From positions 1 to 23,196 of the IMG/VR virus record IMGVR_UViG_3300044638_003116: 23,196 nt of DNA. One strand, 5' to 3'. The notes beneath the pieces are model-generated. The model was not told where the DNA came from, ran no database searches, and was given only the letters and a program-made list of their open reading frames with translations. A program made the position numbers and the translations under genes. This DNA is from a virus. Shown here one piece after another: positions 8,101 through 16,434 of the stretch. Numbering within the stretch: position 1 is the stretch's first letter; every line of letters begins with the position of its first letter.

Positions 8101-11100
8101 CCGATAATAAGATTGCCAACGGCATGGACAAGCTGGTTGCTGTTGAAGAAGTACTGGCTGAGATGGCTGAGACTGCAACTAACCCGTCTTTAATTCAAAA
8201 GGTAGTTAACATTATTCGCCAAGCATTAAGAGCGCTTGGTTTTAATCTTGATACCTTTACTAACGGAGAGATTCTGCAATTACTGCAAGACTCCCGTAAA
8301 TTTGTTACAGGGACTGAAGGTGTTCCTATTGGTGGCAACGTAAAATTTGGCGCCGTATTTAATTCAGATGCCCCCATCTTCTATAGTCAGTTAGCTTCAA
8401 TGGTAGCTGGCGCACCCAAACAACTTAACGTTGCATCAAAAGAACAATGGGCAGCGTGGATTAAAAGTAACGCTGGAAAAAACCAAGTTAAAGAAGAAGA
8501 GATTGAATACAGCGGTGTATTAGACTTCCTTAACACCACTTCCGGCAAAATTAGCCGTAAAGATCTACTTGAGTTTTTAAATCAAGAAGGTGTTCAAGTA
8601 GACACAATTATTCGTGATCAATATGCAACTAATGAAGAAGCTGAAAAGTTTGAATTACTTAAAGATGAAGCTAAAGAAAAAAGACGTTTATTTGCTAAAG
8701 ATTTAAAAAATCGTTTAGATTCAGGAGAAATAAAATTAAATCAATTAATTTCAGAAAAATCTTTAACATACCCACTTATAAATGCTGAAAGAAATCCTAA
8801 TATTAAAGTTGAAAACGAATTTGCAAAAGGGTATATAAAACGTGCTGTTTTATATAGAGATACACGTAAATGGATGGTCATGCAAAATGAAGATTTTAAT
8901 ACCTATAGCGTTTATGACACTAATAAAACTTTAGATGAACCAGCTATTGCTTTTGAAGATGAAGCATCTAATTACAGATCAAGATTTTCGACAGCAGATC
9001 AAGCACGAGAAGCTTTAGCAGAGTTTAATCTTAAAATGCAAGATAGATTTCCAAATGGTGGGGTAGATATTTATGATCAGTATATAGACTTAAATACTCA
9101 AGTAAGAACTTTTTCAGAAAAAGCAGAAAGTGCTAAAGAAGGTTTAGCCCCACAATATGCAGGATATACTCTAGGTCCAGAAGTTTCAACTAATTACGCC
9201 GAGCTTATCTTAACTTTACTACCTAGTAAGCAACGTAAAGAATACAAAATAGTTGAATACACTGACGGTATTATTACTAGTCTTTTTAAAGTTGTTGATG
9301 CTGAAGGTAACACGTTGGCAGATGACATCCTTAGTATGCAAACAGCTGAAGAAATAAAAGATGGTTTGGATAAAGATGGTATTACATTATACGAACATGT
9401 GCATTGGGCTAACGTTAACAATCCAATAGTACACGTTCGGGTTAATGAAAAGACCGACGATAAAGGCAACCGTGTATTATTTGTAGAAGAACTGCAATCT
9501 GACTGGGGTCAAGCATACGCAACTAATAAAGAACCAAATGTAGAAGTATTAGCACCGTTTGAAAACGACCGTCTAGGTGGTTATTATTCCGCTTATATTG
9601 ATGGCACTAGAGTTGCAAGAGCGTCTACAGCAGAACAAGCTCGTGAAGAAGCTTTAGAGTTTTGGGAAACCCATATTAAAGATAATGTAGCTAAAGCACC
9701 ATTTGTAACAGATCCACGCTCATATACCGCACTTGCTATTAAACGTTTGCTTCGTTATGCCGCAGATACTGGCTACAGTAAAATTTCGTTTATTAGTGGA
9801 ATAGAAGCACACAATCGTTTTCCCAAAACACAAGATGGTGAAAGTACTAAAAAGGGTATGGAAACCCACTATGATGTGCGCATTCCTAGTGTAACTAGAG
9901 ATATATTTAAAAAACTAGGTATTAATCCTAACTCACGCATAGAAGAAATAGCGGTGCGATTCCCTCAAGATGTATATAGCCTTGAACTTACAAGTGAAGA
10001 TGGCAGTACTACTATAGAAGAAAAAAATATTGATGCACCTGAAATTGATGGCCTTATATTAGATGGGTATTTTAGAATGTATGGTTCATACCCTAAGTTT
10101 ACAAAAGATTATTACGACCCTGTTACACAAGAAATTTTCTATAAAAAAGGAGACCGTTTACGTTCTAACGTAAAACTACAAAACGCAATAAATAGAGGCA
10201 TGGATATACAAGAAATACTTGTTGACTCTGTTACACCTTCAATGAAAGTTAAAATAGAATCAAAACAAAGTAGTACAACAGAACCATTCTTTACTATCGA
10301 CCTTACTCCTGAAACCAAAGAGAAAATTAAACGTGGTCAGCCTATGTTCCGTGCGGCTCGTTTCAGTACTGGTGCTGGTGCTACTTTCCGTAATAATCCT
10401 GCTGCGCCGGGGATAAATGGGAACGACGCTAGAACCGTCTTCGATAGTTTTGCTGACAGAATTGAAAGCGCAGGGATATTAAACTCCGAACGTGCAGATA
10501 GCTTACATGAATTTATTAAAAACGGTATTTTCGGTAATGCCCGCAAAGCATTACTTTACACGTTACCTGTTAAGCCTTTAACAGAAGAAGCTAAACGTGC
10601 CGGTTTAAAAATGGCCCCTCAGTTTAATACAATCATTGATGAACAATCAGGATATGTAAATAGCTTGAATCGTCGTATCGAGCCTTTGGTTCAACGTGCT
10701 GAAGCTTGGGCTAAAGGTGCTGGGCAAAAACAAATAGACTTATTTAACAAGGTAGTTTACGACAGCACAATCCTTAAAGCCGACCCAACCAAACTTAAGA
10801 AGGCAAGCGTTTCTCAGGCTGATTATGACCTAGTAAAAAATAACTACGATAAGTTAGGTGGTGCAGGTAAGTCTTTATACGTACAGATTCGTGACGGTTA
10901 CGCTGAAATGTACCAAGAAATCCTTGATTCTATTGAAGACCGTATAAATACGTTTGAAATTGGTAACGATGCAAAAGCAAAGATTAAACAAGACATCTTA
11001 GATAAGCTTTCTAAACAAGGTAAGATTGACCCCTACTTTGCGTTAACCCGTAAAGGTAAGTACTGGCTATCGTATAACTTAAAAAATGAACCATACATTG

Positions 11101-13235
11101 AAGCTTACACAACTGAACGTGAGCGTACAAAACAAGCAGCTTTAGTTAAAAACGAAGGTGCTACAGATGTACAAGCGTTCTCTCAAATATCTCAGTATAG
11201 GTATAGCCGTGCGCCATCCGGTTCGTTTGTAAACAATATGCTAAAAATTTTGGAGCTTAATAAGCCAAAGGGTCTATCTAAGGAAGCCTCAGATAAATAC
11301 AATCAAGCTGCCGATGAAGTGATGCGCTTGTATCTAAGCACCTTGCCTGAAACATCTTTTGCACAATCATTCCAAAAGCGTAAAGAAACCCTTGGATTTA
11401 AACGAGACGCTATTGAAGCTATGCGTGACCGGATGTACAGCACGTCTCAACAACTTGGTCGTATGCGGTACTCGGCAAAACTTAATAAGTTATTAGAAGA
11501 AATGCGTGAATATTCCAAACTTGTTAGTAAGGGTATGAACGCAGAGGGTGAAGAAGTTACCCAACAAGATAACAAGTTAATGAACGACTATATAAGCGTA
11601 CTGGAAAAACACGCTGAGTCTATTAACAATCCTAATGTTAGCAATATTTCTAGGTTAATTAACTCCCTTGGATTTAACTATTTACTAGGTTTAAACATAT
11701 CTTCTGCTGTAATTAACTTGGGTCAAGTGCCTATGGTTGTAGCACCTTATCTTGCCGGTGAGCATGGATGGGGCGAAACAATGTCTGCGGTTAATAGAGC
11801 TTACAAACTATATTTAAATAGTGGCTACGGTAAAGATGCCCGTGCAGTTGAAGTAATTGGTACAGAAAAACGAGATTTAAAAGGCAACATAATTACTCCT
11901 GCTGAAAAGGTTAAGCAGCGTGGTATGCCGTCTATTAGTAACTATGATCTAAATAGTGCTGAAGGTAAGAAGTATGGTACTTTAATTGAACAGGCACAGA
12001 AACAAGGTCAAATTAATCAGTCACAGTTCTACGATATTTTAGAAGTTGATGGTCGCAAAAACTTTGGAAGCACAGTAAATGCTGTTACCGGTTTTGCATT
12101 CCACCACGGAGATCGTATAAACCGTGAAGTATCTATGGTAGCTGCATATGACTTACAGTTAGCTAAACTAAAGAGTCAAGGTAAAACAGGCAAAGAAGCT
12201 GAGATTGAAGCTGCTAATTACGCAATCTATATAACCGAAATGACTAATGGTGGAGTGTCGGCAGCTAGTTCTCCTTTAATTGCTAAAGGTAATATTGGTA
12301 GAGTACTCTTTATGTTCAAACGCTACGGCGTTTCTATGTATTACATGCTATTTAAGATAACACGTGAAGCACTCAAAGGAGAAACCCCAGAAATACGTAA
12401 AGCCGCTATGAGTCAACTTGCTGGTGTTTATGGCACGTCAGCTTTGTTCTCTGGTTTACAAGGTGTACCAATGTTTGGTATTGCCGCTATGGTTTACAAC
12501 TTGTTTGCAGATGAAGATGAAGACGATATGGAGACTGCAACCCGTAAATACGTTGGCGAATTTGCCTATAAAGGTATGCTGAACTATGTTACCGGTGCTG
12601 AAGTTGCTAGTCGTTTCAGCTTAAGTGACCTGATATTTAGAAGTAACCCAACAGCAAACTCCCGTACATTTGAGCAAGGTCTTTTAGAAAACATTGGCGG
12701 TCCTGCATACGGTGTAATGTCACGGATTAAACGTGGTTTAGACTTTATGAGCGAAGGTAATATGGAGCGTGGTATTGAAAATATCCTGCCATCAGCTATT
12801 AGTAACTTGTTTAAAGCATATCGTTTTGGAACAGAAGGCGCCCAGAGTTTACGTGGTGATCCAATTGTAGAAGATATTAATGCGTTTAGTATTGCTGCTC
12901 AAGCTATGGGATTTGCCCCAGCAGACTATGTACGTCAGTTAGAAATAAACTCTAACTTAAAAGGTATTGAAAAAACTATTCTTCAAGAAAAATCTAAGCT
13001 ACTTCAAAAGTGGAACGTCGCTACTCGTATGGGTGACACCGAAGCGGCAAAAGAATATAAAGACGAACTTTTAGAATTAAACAGAAAACATCCTGATCTT
13101 GGAATTTCTGAAGATACTTTCCAACGTTCCGAAAGAGCCTTTAAAGAAGCTACTAAACGTACAGTAAATGGTGTTCAGTTTAGCCAAAAACTTTACGATC
13201 AAATGATGAGGAACGCTGCTGAGTACGATAGGTAA
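5184..13235 (+). CDS. Giant polyvalent virion protein with HExxGH metallopeptidase motif and C-terminal LPD38/PLxRFG-like region
   Basis: 2683 aa, ATG 5184 after AAGGA. Residues 1-35 (VEIPGIGIVRFPDNMSREDI) match the short leader seen on many phage ejection proteins. Residues ~110-360 carry Gly-rich hydrophobic segments fit for membrane insertion (FMLGTGIGTIAGK, PGIALTIGPLVAAL, LKGLVGGTVYGAPGAA). Residues ~433-560 are Gln/Glu-rich coiled coil and ~565-800 are Pro-rich linker. HEIIGH at 939-944 with EEVLAEMAE at 988-996 forms a gluzincin-like zinc-peptidase signature of the type found in phage polyvalent proteins. FVEELQSDW (1433-1441) and the DPRSYTALAIKRLLRYAADT segment (from D1510) match a recurrent polyvalent-protein module of unknown function. 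From ~2160 to the end lies a helical region resembling the LPD38/PLxRFG domain. Such proteins are thought to be packaged and delivered with the DNA (Iyer and colleagues' 'polyvalent proteins'). No lysozyme or transglycosylase motif was seen. Confidence 0.75.
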   Translation: MPRVEIPGIGIVRFPDNMSREDIMSQATAMQLEASKPLSYDARDLPTSELIKGGFSRGIEGLKGTAFDLLPALGATLIGKDNYAKEQLKEYSERMAAEEAINPTAYKSYKDVGSIGQAFDFAAETIGEVGPDIASFMLGTGIGTIAGKQIAKKSLESTIKKEANEFATKKGFNKEAKEDYAERLVARAKAGAIGAKANEIGANVGLKTGLYGTSLGINVPDIFNSIYQDTGELAPGIALTIGPLVAALDAYLPNKILDQLGLKGKEQLAARMLKKSTVVPTTFKRAFAGEILKTGAGEALTEGTQEALSKFASQLAGDKDPFFSSENVDQIITASLKGLVGGTVYGAPGAAFDARRIKEQSLRQPFTEEPPPITPLGAQQTQPDLFGEQAPATPYDARQAQVDAAMQAVAPQAAAQQIPLDLQGGMTPEQQIVAERDRQNQEMNQLYIEEAQQQLQQARERATIAKEILDEEIFLTDERVRLGEIKRTEAERISLLLPIINNLERGTEDSINLFQQALRSAGYNNLELTEAEQRLLQRADDVKTAIAASLQGELDLQQLEYSAANQLTPDITGIKEKGEKGPAGTPRAEEPGQPRLDFGPFKTPRAKSEPTVEAVPEAAPSTVLDTDTLDNTGLPKQSGYYRQLVNKDVSNPEDQEAVRNILVAVRQNPNLSPSTKQAVESIAIQAFNALATQQTFLGPRGGILKGADYGRVRSGPTGGVSGAGVPVPSEQAPTEPAKRTRAPKPQRVDSTTEPVDKSGSGEKLPSSTLEPKKQITPPPPPAKKVAKEPENIPVNAYTKALRKRIGIVNDKLRTETDPTEKELLRDELEELKLNLSDAAINPPEDAEPDTGGRFRTGEGTGMDKADVQKYIANEIKGWKNAPPVKVIETQNQLPKYLQEQIEKENIVNPKGVWDPRTQSVFLISNNLTNNHDATYTVLHEIIGHFGLQKILGSKFDKVMGDIYNSNKAVKDRADNKIANGMDKLVAVEEVLAEMAETATNPSLIQKVVNIIRQALRALGFNLDTFTNGEILQLLQDSRKFVTGTEGVPIGGNVKFGAVFNSDAPIFYSQLASMVAGAPKQLNVASKEQWAAWIKSNAGKNQVKEEEIEYSGVLDFLNTTSGKISRKDLLEFLNQEGVQVDTIIRDQYATNEEAEKFELLKDEAKEKRRLFAKDLKNRLDSGEIKLNQLISEKSLTYPLINAERNPNIKVENEFAKGYIKRAVLYRDTRKWMVMQNEDFNTYSVYDTNKTLDEPAIAFEDEASNYRSRFSTADQAREALAEFNLKMQDRFPNGGVDIYDQYIDLNTQVRTFSEKAESAKEGLAPQYAGYTLGPEVSTNYAELILTLLPSKQRKEYKIVEYTDGIITSLFKVVDAEGNTLADDILSMQTAEEIKDGLDKDGITLYEHVHWANVNNPIVHVRVNEKTDDKGNRVLFVEELQSDWGQAYATNKEPNVEVLAPFENDRLGGYYSAYIDGTRVARASTAEQAREEALEFWETHIKDNVAKAPFVTDPRSYTALAIKRLLRYAADTGYSKISFISGIEAHNRFPKTQDGESTKKGMETHYDVRIPSVTRDIFKKLGINPNSRIEEIAVRFPQDVYSLELTSEDGSTTIEEKNIDAPEIDGLILDGYFRMYGSYPKFTKDYYDPVTQEIFYKKGDRLRSNVKLQNAINRGMDIQEILVDSVTPSMKVKIESKQSSTTEPFFTIDLTPETKEKIKRGQPMFRAARFSTGAGATFRNNPAAPGINGNDARTVFDSFADRIESAGILNSERADSLHEFIKNGIFGNARKALLYTLPVKPLTEEAKRAGLKMAPQFNTIIDEQSGYVNSLNRRIEPLVQRAEAWAKGAGQKQIDLFNKVVYDSTILKADPTKLKKASVSQADYDLVKNNYDKLGGAGKSLYVQIRDGYAEMYQEILDSIEDRINTFEIGNDAKAKIKQDILDKLSKQGKIDPYFALTRKGKYWLSYNLKNEPYIEAYTTERERTKQAALVKNEGATDVQAFSQISQYRYSRAPSGSFVNNMLKILELNKPKGLSKEASDKYNQAADEVMRLYLSTLPETSFAQSFQKRKETLGFKRDAIEAMRDRMYSTSQQLGRMRYSAKLNKLLEEMREYSKLVSKGMNAEGEEVTQQDNKLMNDYISVLEKHAESINNPNVSNISRLINSLGFNYLLGLNISSAVINLGQVPMVVAPYLAGEHGWGETMSAVNRAYKLYLNSGYGKDARAVEVIGTEKRDLKGNIITPAEKVKQRGMPSISNYDLNSAEGKKYGTLIEQAQKQGQINQSQFYDILEVDGRKNFGSTVNAVTGFAFHHGDRINREVSMVAAYDLQLAKLKSQGKTGKEAEIEAANYAIYITEMTNGGVSAASSPLIAKGNIGRVLFMFKRYGVSMYYMLFKITREALKGETPEIRKAAMSQLAGVYGTSALFSGLQGVPMFGIAAMVYNLFADEDEDDMETATRKYVGEFAYKGMLNYVTGAEVASRFSLSDLIFRSNPTANSRTFEQGLLENIGGPAYGVMSRIKRGLDFMSEGNMERGIENILPSAISNLFKAYRFGTEGAQSLRGDPIVEDINAFSIAAQAMGFAPADYVRQLEINSNLKGIEKTILQEKSKLLQKWNVATRMGDTEAAKEYKDELLELNRKHPDLGISEDTFQRSERAFKEATKRTVNGVQFSQKLYDQMMRNAAEYDR

Positions 13236-13240
13236 AAATA

Positions 13241-13259
13241 CCCCCGAACTAGTCGGGGG
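13241..13259 (-). terminator. Intrinsic terminator at the convergent junction, best oriented for the - strand operon
   Basis: A perfect 7-bp stem, CCCCCGA (13241-13247) with TCGGGGG (13253-13259), encloses the 5-nt loop ACTAG. Read on the - strand, the stem is followed directly by TATTTTTACC (bases 13240 down to 13231), a good U-tract. On the + strand it is followed by CTAAAGG, with no U run. It therefore best ends the replication transcript and could act more weakly on the late transcript, whose last gene stops at 13235. The U-tract overlaps the last codons of the giant virion gene. The rest of the gap to 13315 holds only a weak 5-bp hairpin (CAACA/TGTTG at 13287-13302). Confidence 0.7.
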
Positions 13260-13315
13260 CTAAAGGTCCTTCACGTCGGAAAATCACAACAGGAGAATGT
13301 TGCGTAGTCAGTATA

Positions 13316-13591
13316 CTACACGATCCGCCAAAATCGCATCCCTAATTTCCCAGCTTCTATACGATCAAAACCCTTTAACTTAATATTCCTAACGTTTGCT
13401 ATTATTTGCATTTGTTTGTTTAATTCTGTTAAGTTAATTGCGGGTATAAATAGTGACGCTCCTACAACAAAATCGTTCCAATTTATTTTAATAACCACTC
13501 CATCAGGACAGACTTGCCCTTCTTCACGTATCACCTTCAAGGGTAGCTTTATGTTCTGCGGCGGCGGCAAGGGCTTGTTCTTTGTCGTCAT
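13316..13591 (-). CDS. Small conserved phage protein of unknown function (91 aa)
   Basis: Last gene of the - strand operon. The ATG at 13591 is supported by AAGGA seven bases upstream, even though this makes a 68-base overlap with the end of the primase gene. The sequence reads as a Pro-rich N-terminus, then two strands and a basic helix: GVVIKINWNDFVVGASLFIP, then NLTELNKQMQIIANVRN, then KGFDRIEAGKLGMRFWRIV. The ending 'R-I-E-A-G-K-x-G-x-R-F-W-R' is a pattern I associate with small proteins next to replication genes in aquatic phage contigs; no biochemical role is known to me. The basic, aromatic end would suit nucleic-acid binding, but that is only a guess from composition. The terminator lies 57 bases beyond its stop. 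Confidence 0.65.
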   Translation of the reverse strand: MTTKNKPLPPPQNIKLPLKVIREEGQVCPDGVVIKINWNDFVVGASLFIPAINLTELNKQMQIIANVRNIKLKGFDRIEAGKLGMRFWRIV

Positions 13592-16382
13592 CTAAAAATC
13601 CTTCACAATTAATCCACCATACATCTAAAGATGGCAAGCTCATATGTGTGCCTTTAGCCATACGTTTTTTATCTAACTTAGCTTTAGTCCTTCCTCGTTT
13701 CAACGAATCGGTTAACCATTCATAGTTGATTTGACGTTCACTACACCATTTCCTTAGTGGGTTAGGGTAGATAAACATCATCTTCACGTCGTATTCATAA
13801 CGTGCTATAAATGACATTCTCGGTGTTGCATCAGGTATAATTAAATGTTCTAGGGTATCGTTGTGACGTAAGGTACGTGCATCGTCAGTGCTTTTAATAC
13901 GTAAAACACTGTTGTAGTTTTCTGCTAAGAAATTAGTTAGTGTGCCCTCAGCATCAACATCCATCGACTTAGCTTGTTCTTTAACACTACTTACAAGATT
14001 CTTTAGCCATTTAACTATATTACTAATGTCGTAGTCTATTAAACCGGCACGTTTAGCAATCATTAAACCCATAATGCCGTCAGCTGCTAAAACTGAATGA
14101 TACCGATCTGCAGGGCTAAAGCCACATATCTTATCTAGTTTTTTCTGCGTTACTTTATAAAGTTCCTTGATGCCCTGAATATCATTCATAACATACTGCA
14201 GGTATGGCAGAGCAGCGTGTCCATAGTTATTAGCAAGTTGCTCACTAAGTATGTCGGTGTCTTCTTTCTCTAAACCCGGCACAGGTCTAGCCCGTACTTC
14301 TAAAAGACGCATAGCCTCGCCTTTGGGTAGTGCCTTGTATGCACTCATCTTTTCCATTAACGAAGCGTTCCCGTTACTAACACCTACTTGTTTCCAAGGT
14401 TCACCACGAACTCTTTCTTCATTTCCGTTTGCTGACATACGGTTTCTTTGTGAGCCGGATGTATATTGATACACGAAATCACTAACATCTTTAGCGGTTG
14501 CGTTGGTCAATTCGTCCATAGGTAAGAATATGTTTTTGTACTTCTCAGCACGATTCATCTTTGATGCCGCTGTGTCGGTCTCTTTAAGAATTATTTTGCT
14601 TGGATTACCCCATATACTTGCCCCTGCTATAAGGGCTGTGGTTTTACCAATACCTGATTCAGGGCTATAGATGTGAAATAAAGACCCAGTAACTGGTGTA
14701 AAGTCTGAAAATATTGAACCGAAAGCAAGACCAATAGCAAATTGATGAGTCTCCATGCCGGGTCTGTTAAAGAAAGTCATTGCTTCTTTCCATACTTCAA
14801 AAGAACCTTTGGTACTAAATGCGCTAAATAACTGTGCGGTAGCCGAAGATGGTGGGTTATGGTCTACACGATCTGCACGGATCTCCTTATTGCCTAATAT
14901 AAACGCTTGATGCTTTTCGTCTGCCCAACCAAACTGTCTATATGCTTTGTCTGCTTTTGATGTAAATTGCAAATGGTTTACCCAAGTTGTTACGTATGAC
15001 ATGATTTCATCCGTTTTAATAAGTGCTACACCTTTTGATGACATATGCTTTCTTAGTTCATCTTTAGAAGTAACAGCCGATAGGGGCACAGTAAATTCTT
15101 TTACCCCGTCCTGTGGTAAATGTAACCGCACAACTACCGCTTCTCCTACATCAGAATCTTCTAAACGACGAGTTACATATAAGTCATTGTGATATACCAT
15201 GACTTCAATCTCGTCATCTTCTTTAACGATTCGTTTAAAGATACCGCCGTTTTTACCACGGAAATAAGGGTTAGGGTACTTAGGTATAACGTATGTCTGT
15301 GTATGTCCTTGGTTAATCTCTGAGAAAGTGTCTTCAACAATGTTGTCTTCTTCAGAAGCTTCCTGCACCTCACGACCCAATACAATCGGAGATTTAATAG
15401 AACCTTTGTATGAACATCCATCACACCCATTAGGGTTATATTCTTCAAACTTACCGCAGGTATAAGGACCGCCTTTGATGCCACGTACCTTACGATCAGC
15501 CATCATGGGGCTGTATTCAGGATGACCATTAGAGATCTTCTCAATAGCTTTATCAGCATCTACACAAAATTTAGCAATAGACAGCCCTGCTCTCCACATC
15601 GGTTCCGACATAGTAGCTTGATGCTCAATAATATACTTAAGCTGATTACATCCTTCACCTTTAACCGTCTTAAGCATGATGGTCTTAAACCGATTGGTAT
15701 AGTTCCCAAGAATAGCTTTGGTTACTTCGTCCATCTCCCCACGGGGTATGTAGGGTTTTTTCTCAAGGACAGGTTCTCCAATAACATCTTTTAGTGTGCT
15801 GTATTCAAATGGTTCACCAGGATCTCCAAGTAACTTAACTTCTCTAGGCTCATCATTTTTATAGTTTAATGTTCCAGGAACCCGTAATATACGCACCGAA
15901 TCTGCGGTAACAACGGGGTCAGCATGTAAGTCGTGATCATCACACAGGCTCTTTAATTTTTCAGCCAAGGGCATCCACGTTTCACGTGAAACGGGTTCTT
16001 TTAAAGTCCAGTATGCGTGTATCCCACCACCTGAATTAACAAGTGCTGGTTTGGGTAACTTCGTTACTTTACAGAAAGACTTTAACGCTACGAGGGCTTC
16101 TGTCTGTGTTTGATAAGGTTTGTCCGGGCCGCAATCTAAATCAATATACAACGACCTAAGTTGTTTAACGTTTGCGGTCTTCCTAGACTTACCGTCTTCA
16201 AACGTAGCTAGAGCATAGTATGCGTCATAACCCTCGTTTTTTAAATTGTCGGCAACAGTTACTGCTTGATCTAAAGTTTTATAAAACTTTTGGACAGGTT
16301 TATCCGAATCCTTTTTTAAACCAACTATGCAGTAGTATCCTTCGTCTCCAAGGACTTGCCGTAAAAATTCTAAATTGTTCAT
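13524..16382 (-). CDS. Bifunctional primase-helicase: AEP-type primase/polymerase plus DUF927-like helicase
   Basis: 952 aa. The N-terminal ~200 residues carry the three archaeo-eukaryotic primase (AEP) motifs: LYIDLDCG with D81 and D83 (metal binding), SGGGIHAYW with H122 (nucleotide binding), and ADSVRILRVPGTLNYK with D161 (third acid). A cysteine cluster, C309-x10-C320-x2-C323, probably binds zinc. The C-terminal half has a Walker A motif, SPESGIGKTT (K580), and a Walker B motif, IFLPMDE (D623, E624), in the context ('ALIAGASIWG', 'KETDTAASKMN') typical of DUF927-type ATPases, which replace SF3/D5 helicases in some phages. It would unwind DNA and synthesise primers for the polymerase at 21044-22873. 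The start at ATG 16382 has AAGGG six bases upstream. A parS-like palindrome lies inside the coding region at codons for VSRET (see 15978-15993). Confidence 0.85.
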   Translation of the reverse strand: MNNLEFLRQVLGDEGYYCIVGLKKDSDKPVQKFYKTLDQAVTVADNLKNEGYDAYYALATFEDGKSRKTANVKQLRSLYIDLDCGPDKPYQTQTEALVALKSFCKVTKLPKPALVNSGGGIHAYWTLKEPVSRETWMPLAEKLKSLCDDHDLHADPVVTADSVRILRVPGTLNYKNDEPREVKLLGDPGEPFEYSTLKDVIGEPVLEKKPYIPRGEMDEVTKAILGNYTNRFKTIMLKTVKGEGCNQLKYIIEHQATMSEPMWRAGLSIAKFCVDADKAIEKISNGHPEYSPMMADRKVRGIKGGPYTCGKFEEYNPNGCDGCSYKGSIKSPIVLGREVQEASEEDNIVEDTFSEINQGHTQTYVIPKYPNPYFRGKNGGIFKRIVKEDDEIEVMVYHNDLYVTRRLEDSDVGEAVVVRLHLPQDGVKEFTVPLSAVTSKDELRKHMSSKGVALIKTDEIMSYVTTWVNHLQFTSKADKAYRQFGWADEKHQAFILGNKEIRADRVDHNPPSSATAQLFSAFSTKGSFEVWKEAMTFFNRPGMETHQFAIGLAFGSIFSDFTPVTGSLFHIYSPESGIGKTTALIAGASIWGNPSKIILKETDTAASKMNRAEKYKNIFLPMDELTNATAKDVSDFVYQYTSGSQRNRMSANGNEERVRGEPWKQVGVSNGNASLMEKMSAYKALPKGEAMRLLEVRARPVPGLEKEDTDILSEQLANNYGHAALPYLQYVMNDIQGIKELYKVTQKKLDKICGFSPADRYHSVLAADGIMGLMIAKRAGLIDYDISNIVKWLKNLVSSVKEQAKSMDVDAEGTLTNFLAENYNSVLRIKSTDDARTLRHNDTLEHLIIPDATPRMSFIARYEYDVKMMFIYPNPLRKWCSERQINYEWLTDSLKRGRTKAKLDKKRMAKGTHMSLPSLDVWWINCEGFLDDDKEQALAAAAEHKATLEGDT
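15978..15993. other. parS-like ParB-binding palindrome
   Basis: CGTTTCACGTGAAACG is a perfect 16-bp palindrome. Its inner 14 bp, GTTTCACGTGAAAC, equal the core of the widely conserved bacterial chromosomal parS site (TGTTTCACGTGAAACA); only the outermost pair differs (C/G in place of T/A). The site is inside the primase gene and reads as codons for P-V-S-R-E-T on the - strand. Because the palindrome is specified in advance by ParB biology, its chance occurrence in a window of this size is very low (about 23,000/4^14). ParB, a CTPase, loads as a sliding clamp at such sites. No parA or parB gene is present in this window. That ParB binds here is inferred. Confidence 0.55.
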
Positions 16383-16413
16383 TAGCCACCCTTGTTAGGT
16401 GGGGTACTCGTGC

Positions 16414-16434
16414 GACATGTACGTGAAGCATGTC
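16414..16434 (-). promoter_or_regulatory. Inverted repeat in the 87-bp gap upstream of the primase gene
   Basis: The gap 16383-16469 is one of only two substantial non-coding gaps in the replication operon. It holds GACATG (16414-16419) and CATGTC (16429-16434), a 6-bp inverted repeat around a 9-base spacer. Nearer the gene, CCACC (16386-16390) pairs with GGTGG (16398-16402); on the mRNA this hairpin would include part of the primase ribosome binding site (AAGGG). I see no convincing -35/-10 pair. The region may hold an operator, an RNA processing site or a translational control element. Confidence 0.3.

Noticed and set aside
12361-12370. CACGTGAAGC as a further parS-like element (also CACGTGAAGG at 21878)
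   Set aside because: These have one or two changes in the single arm and no matching second arm; CACGTG alone is expected several times in a window of this size.
13297-13383. 28-aa + strand ORF after an AGGAG in the convergent gap
   Set aside because: AGGAG is only one base from the ATG (or four from a TTG), and most of the ORF is antisense to the 91-aa gene; the peptide shows no recognisable feature.
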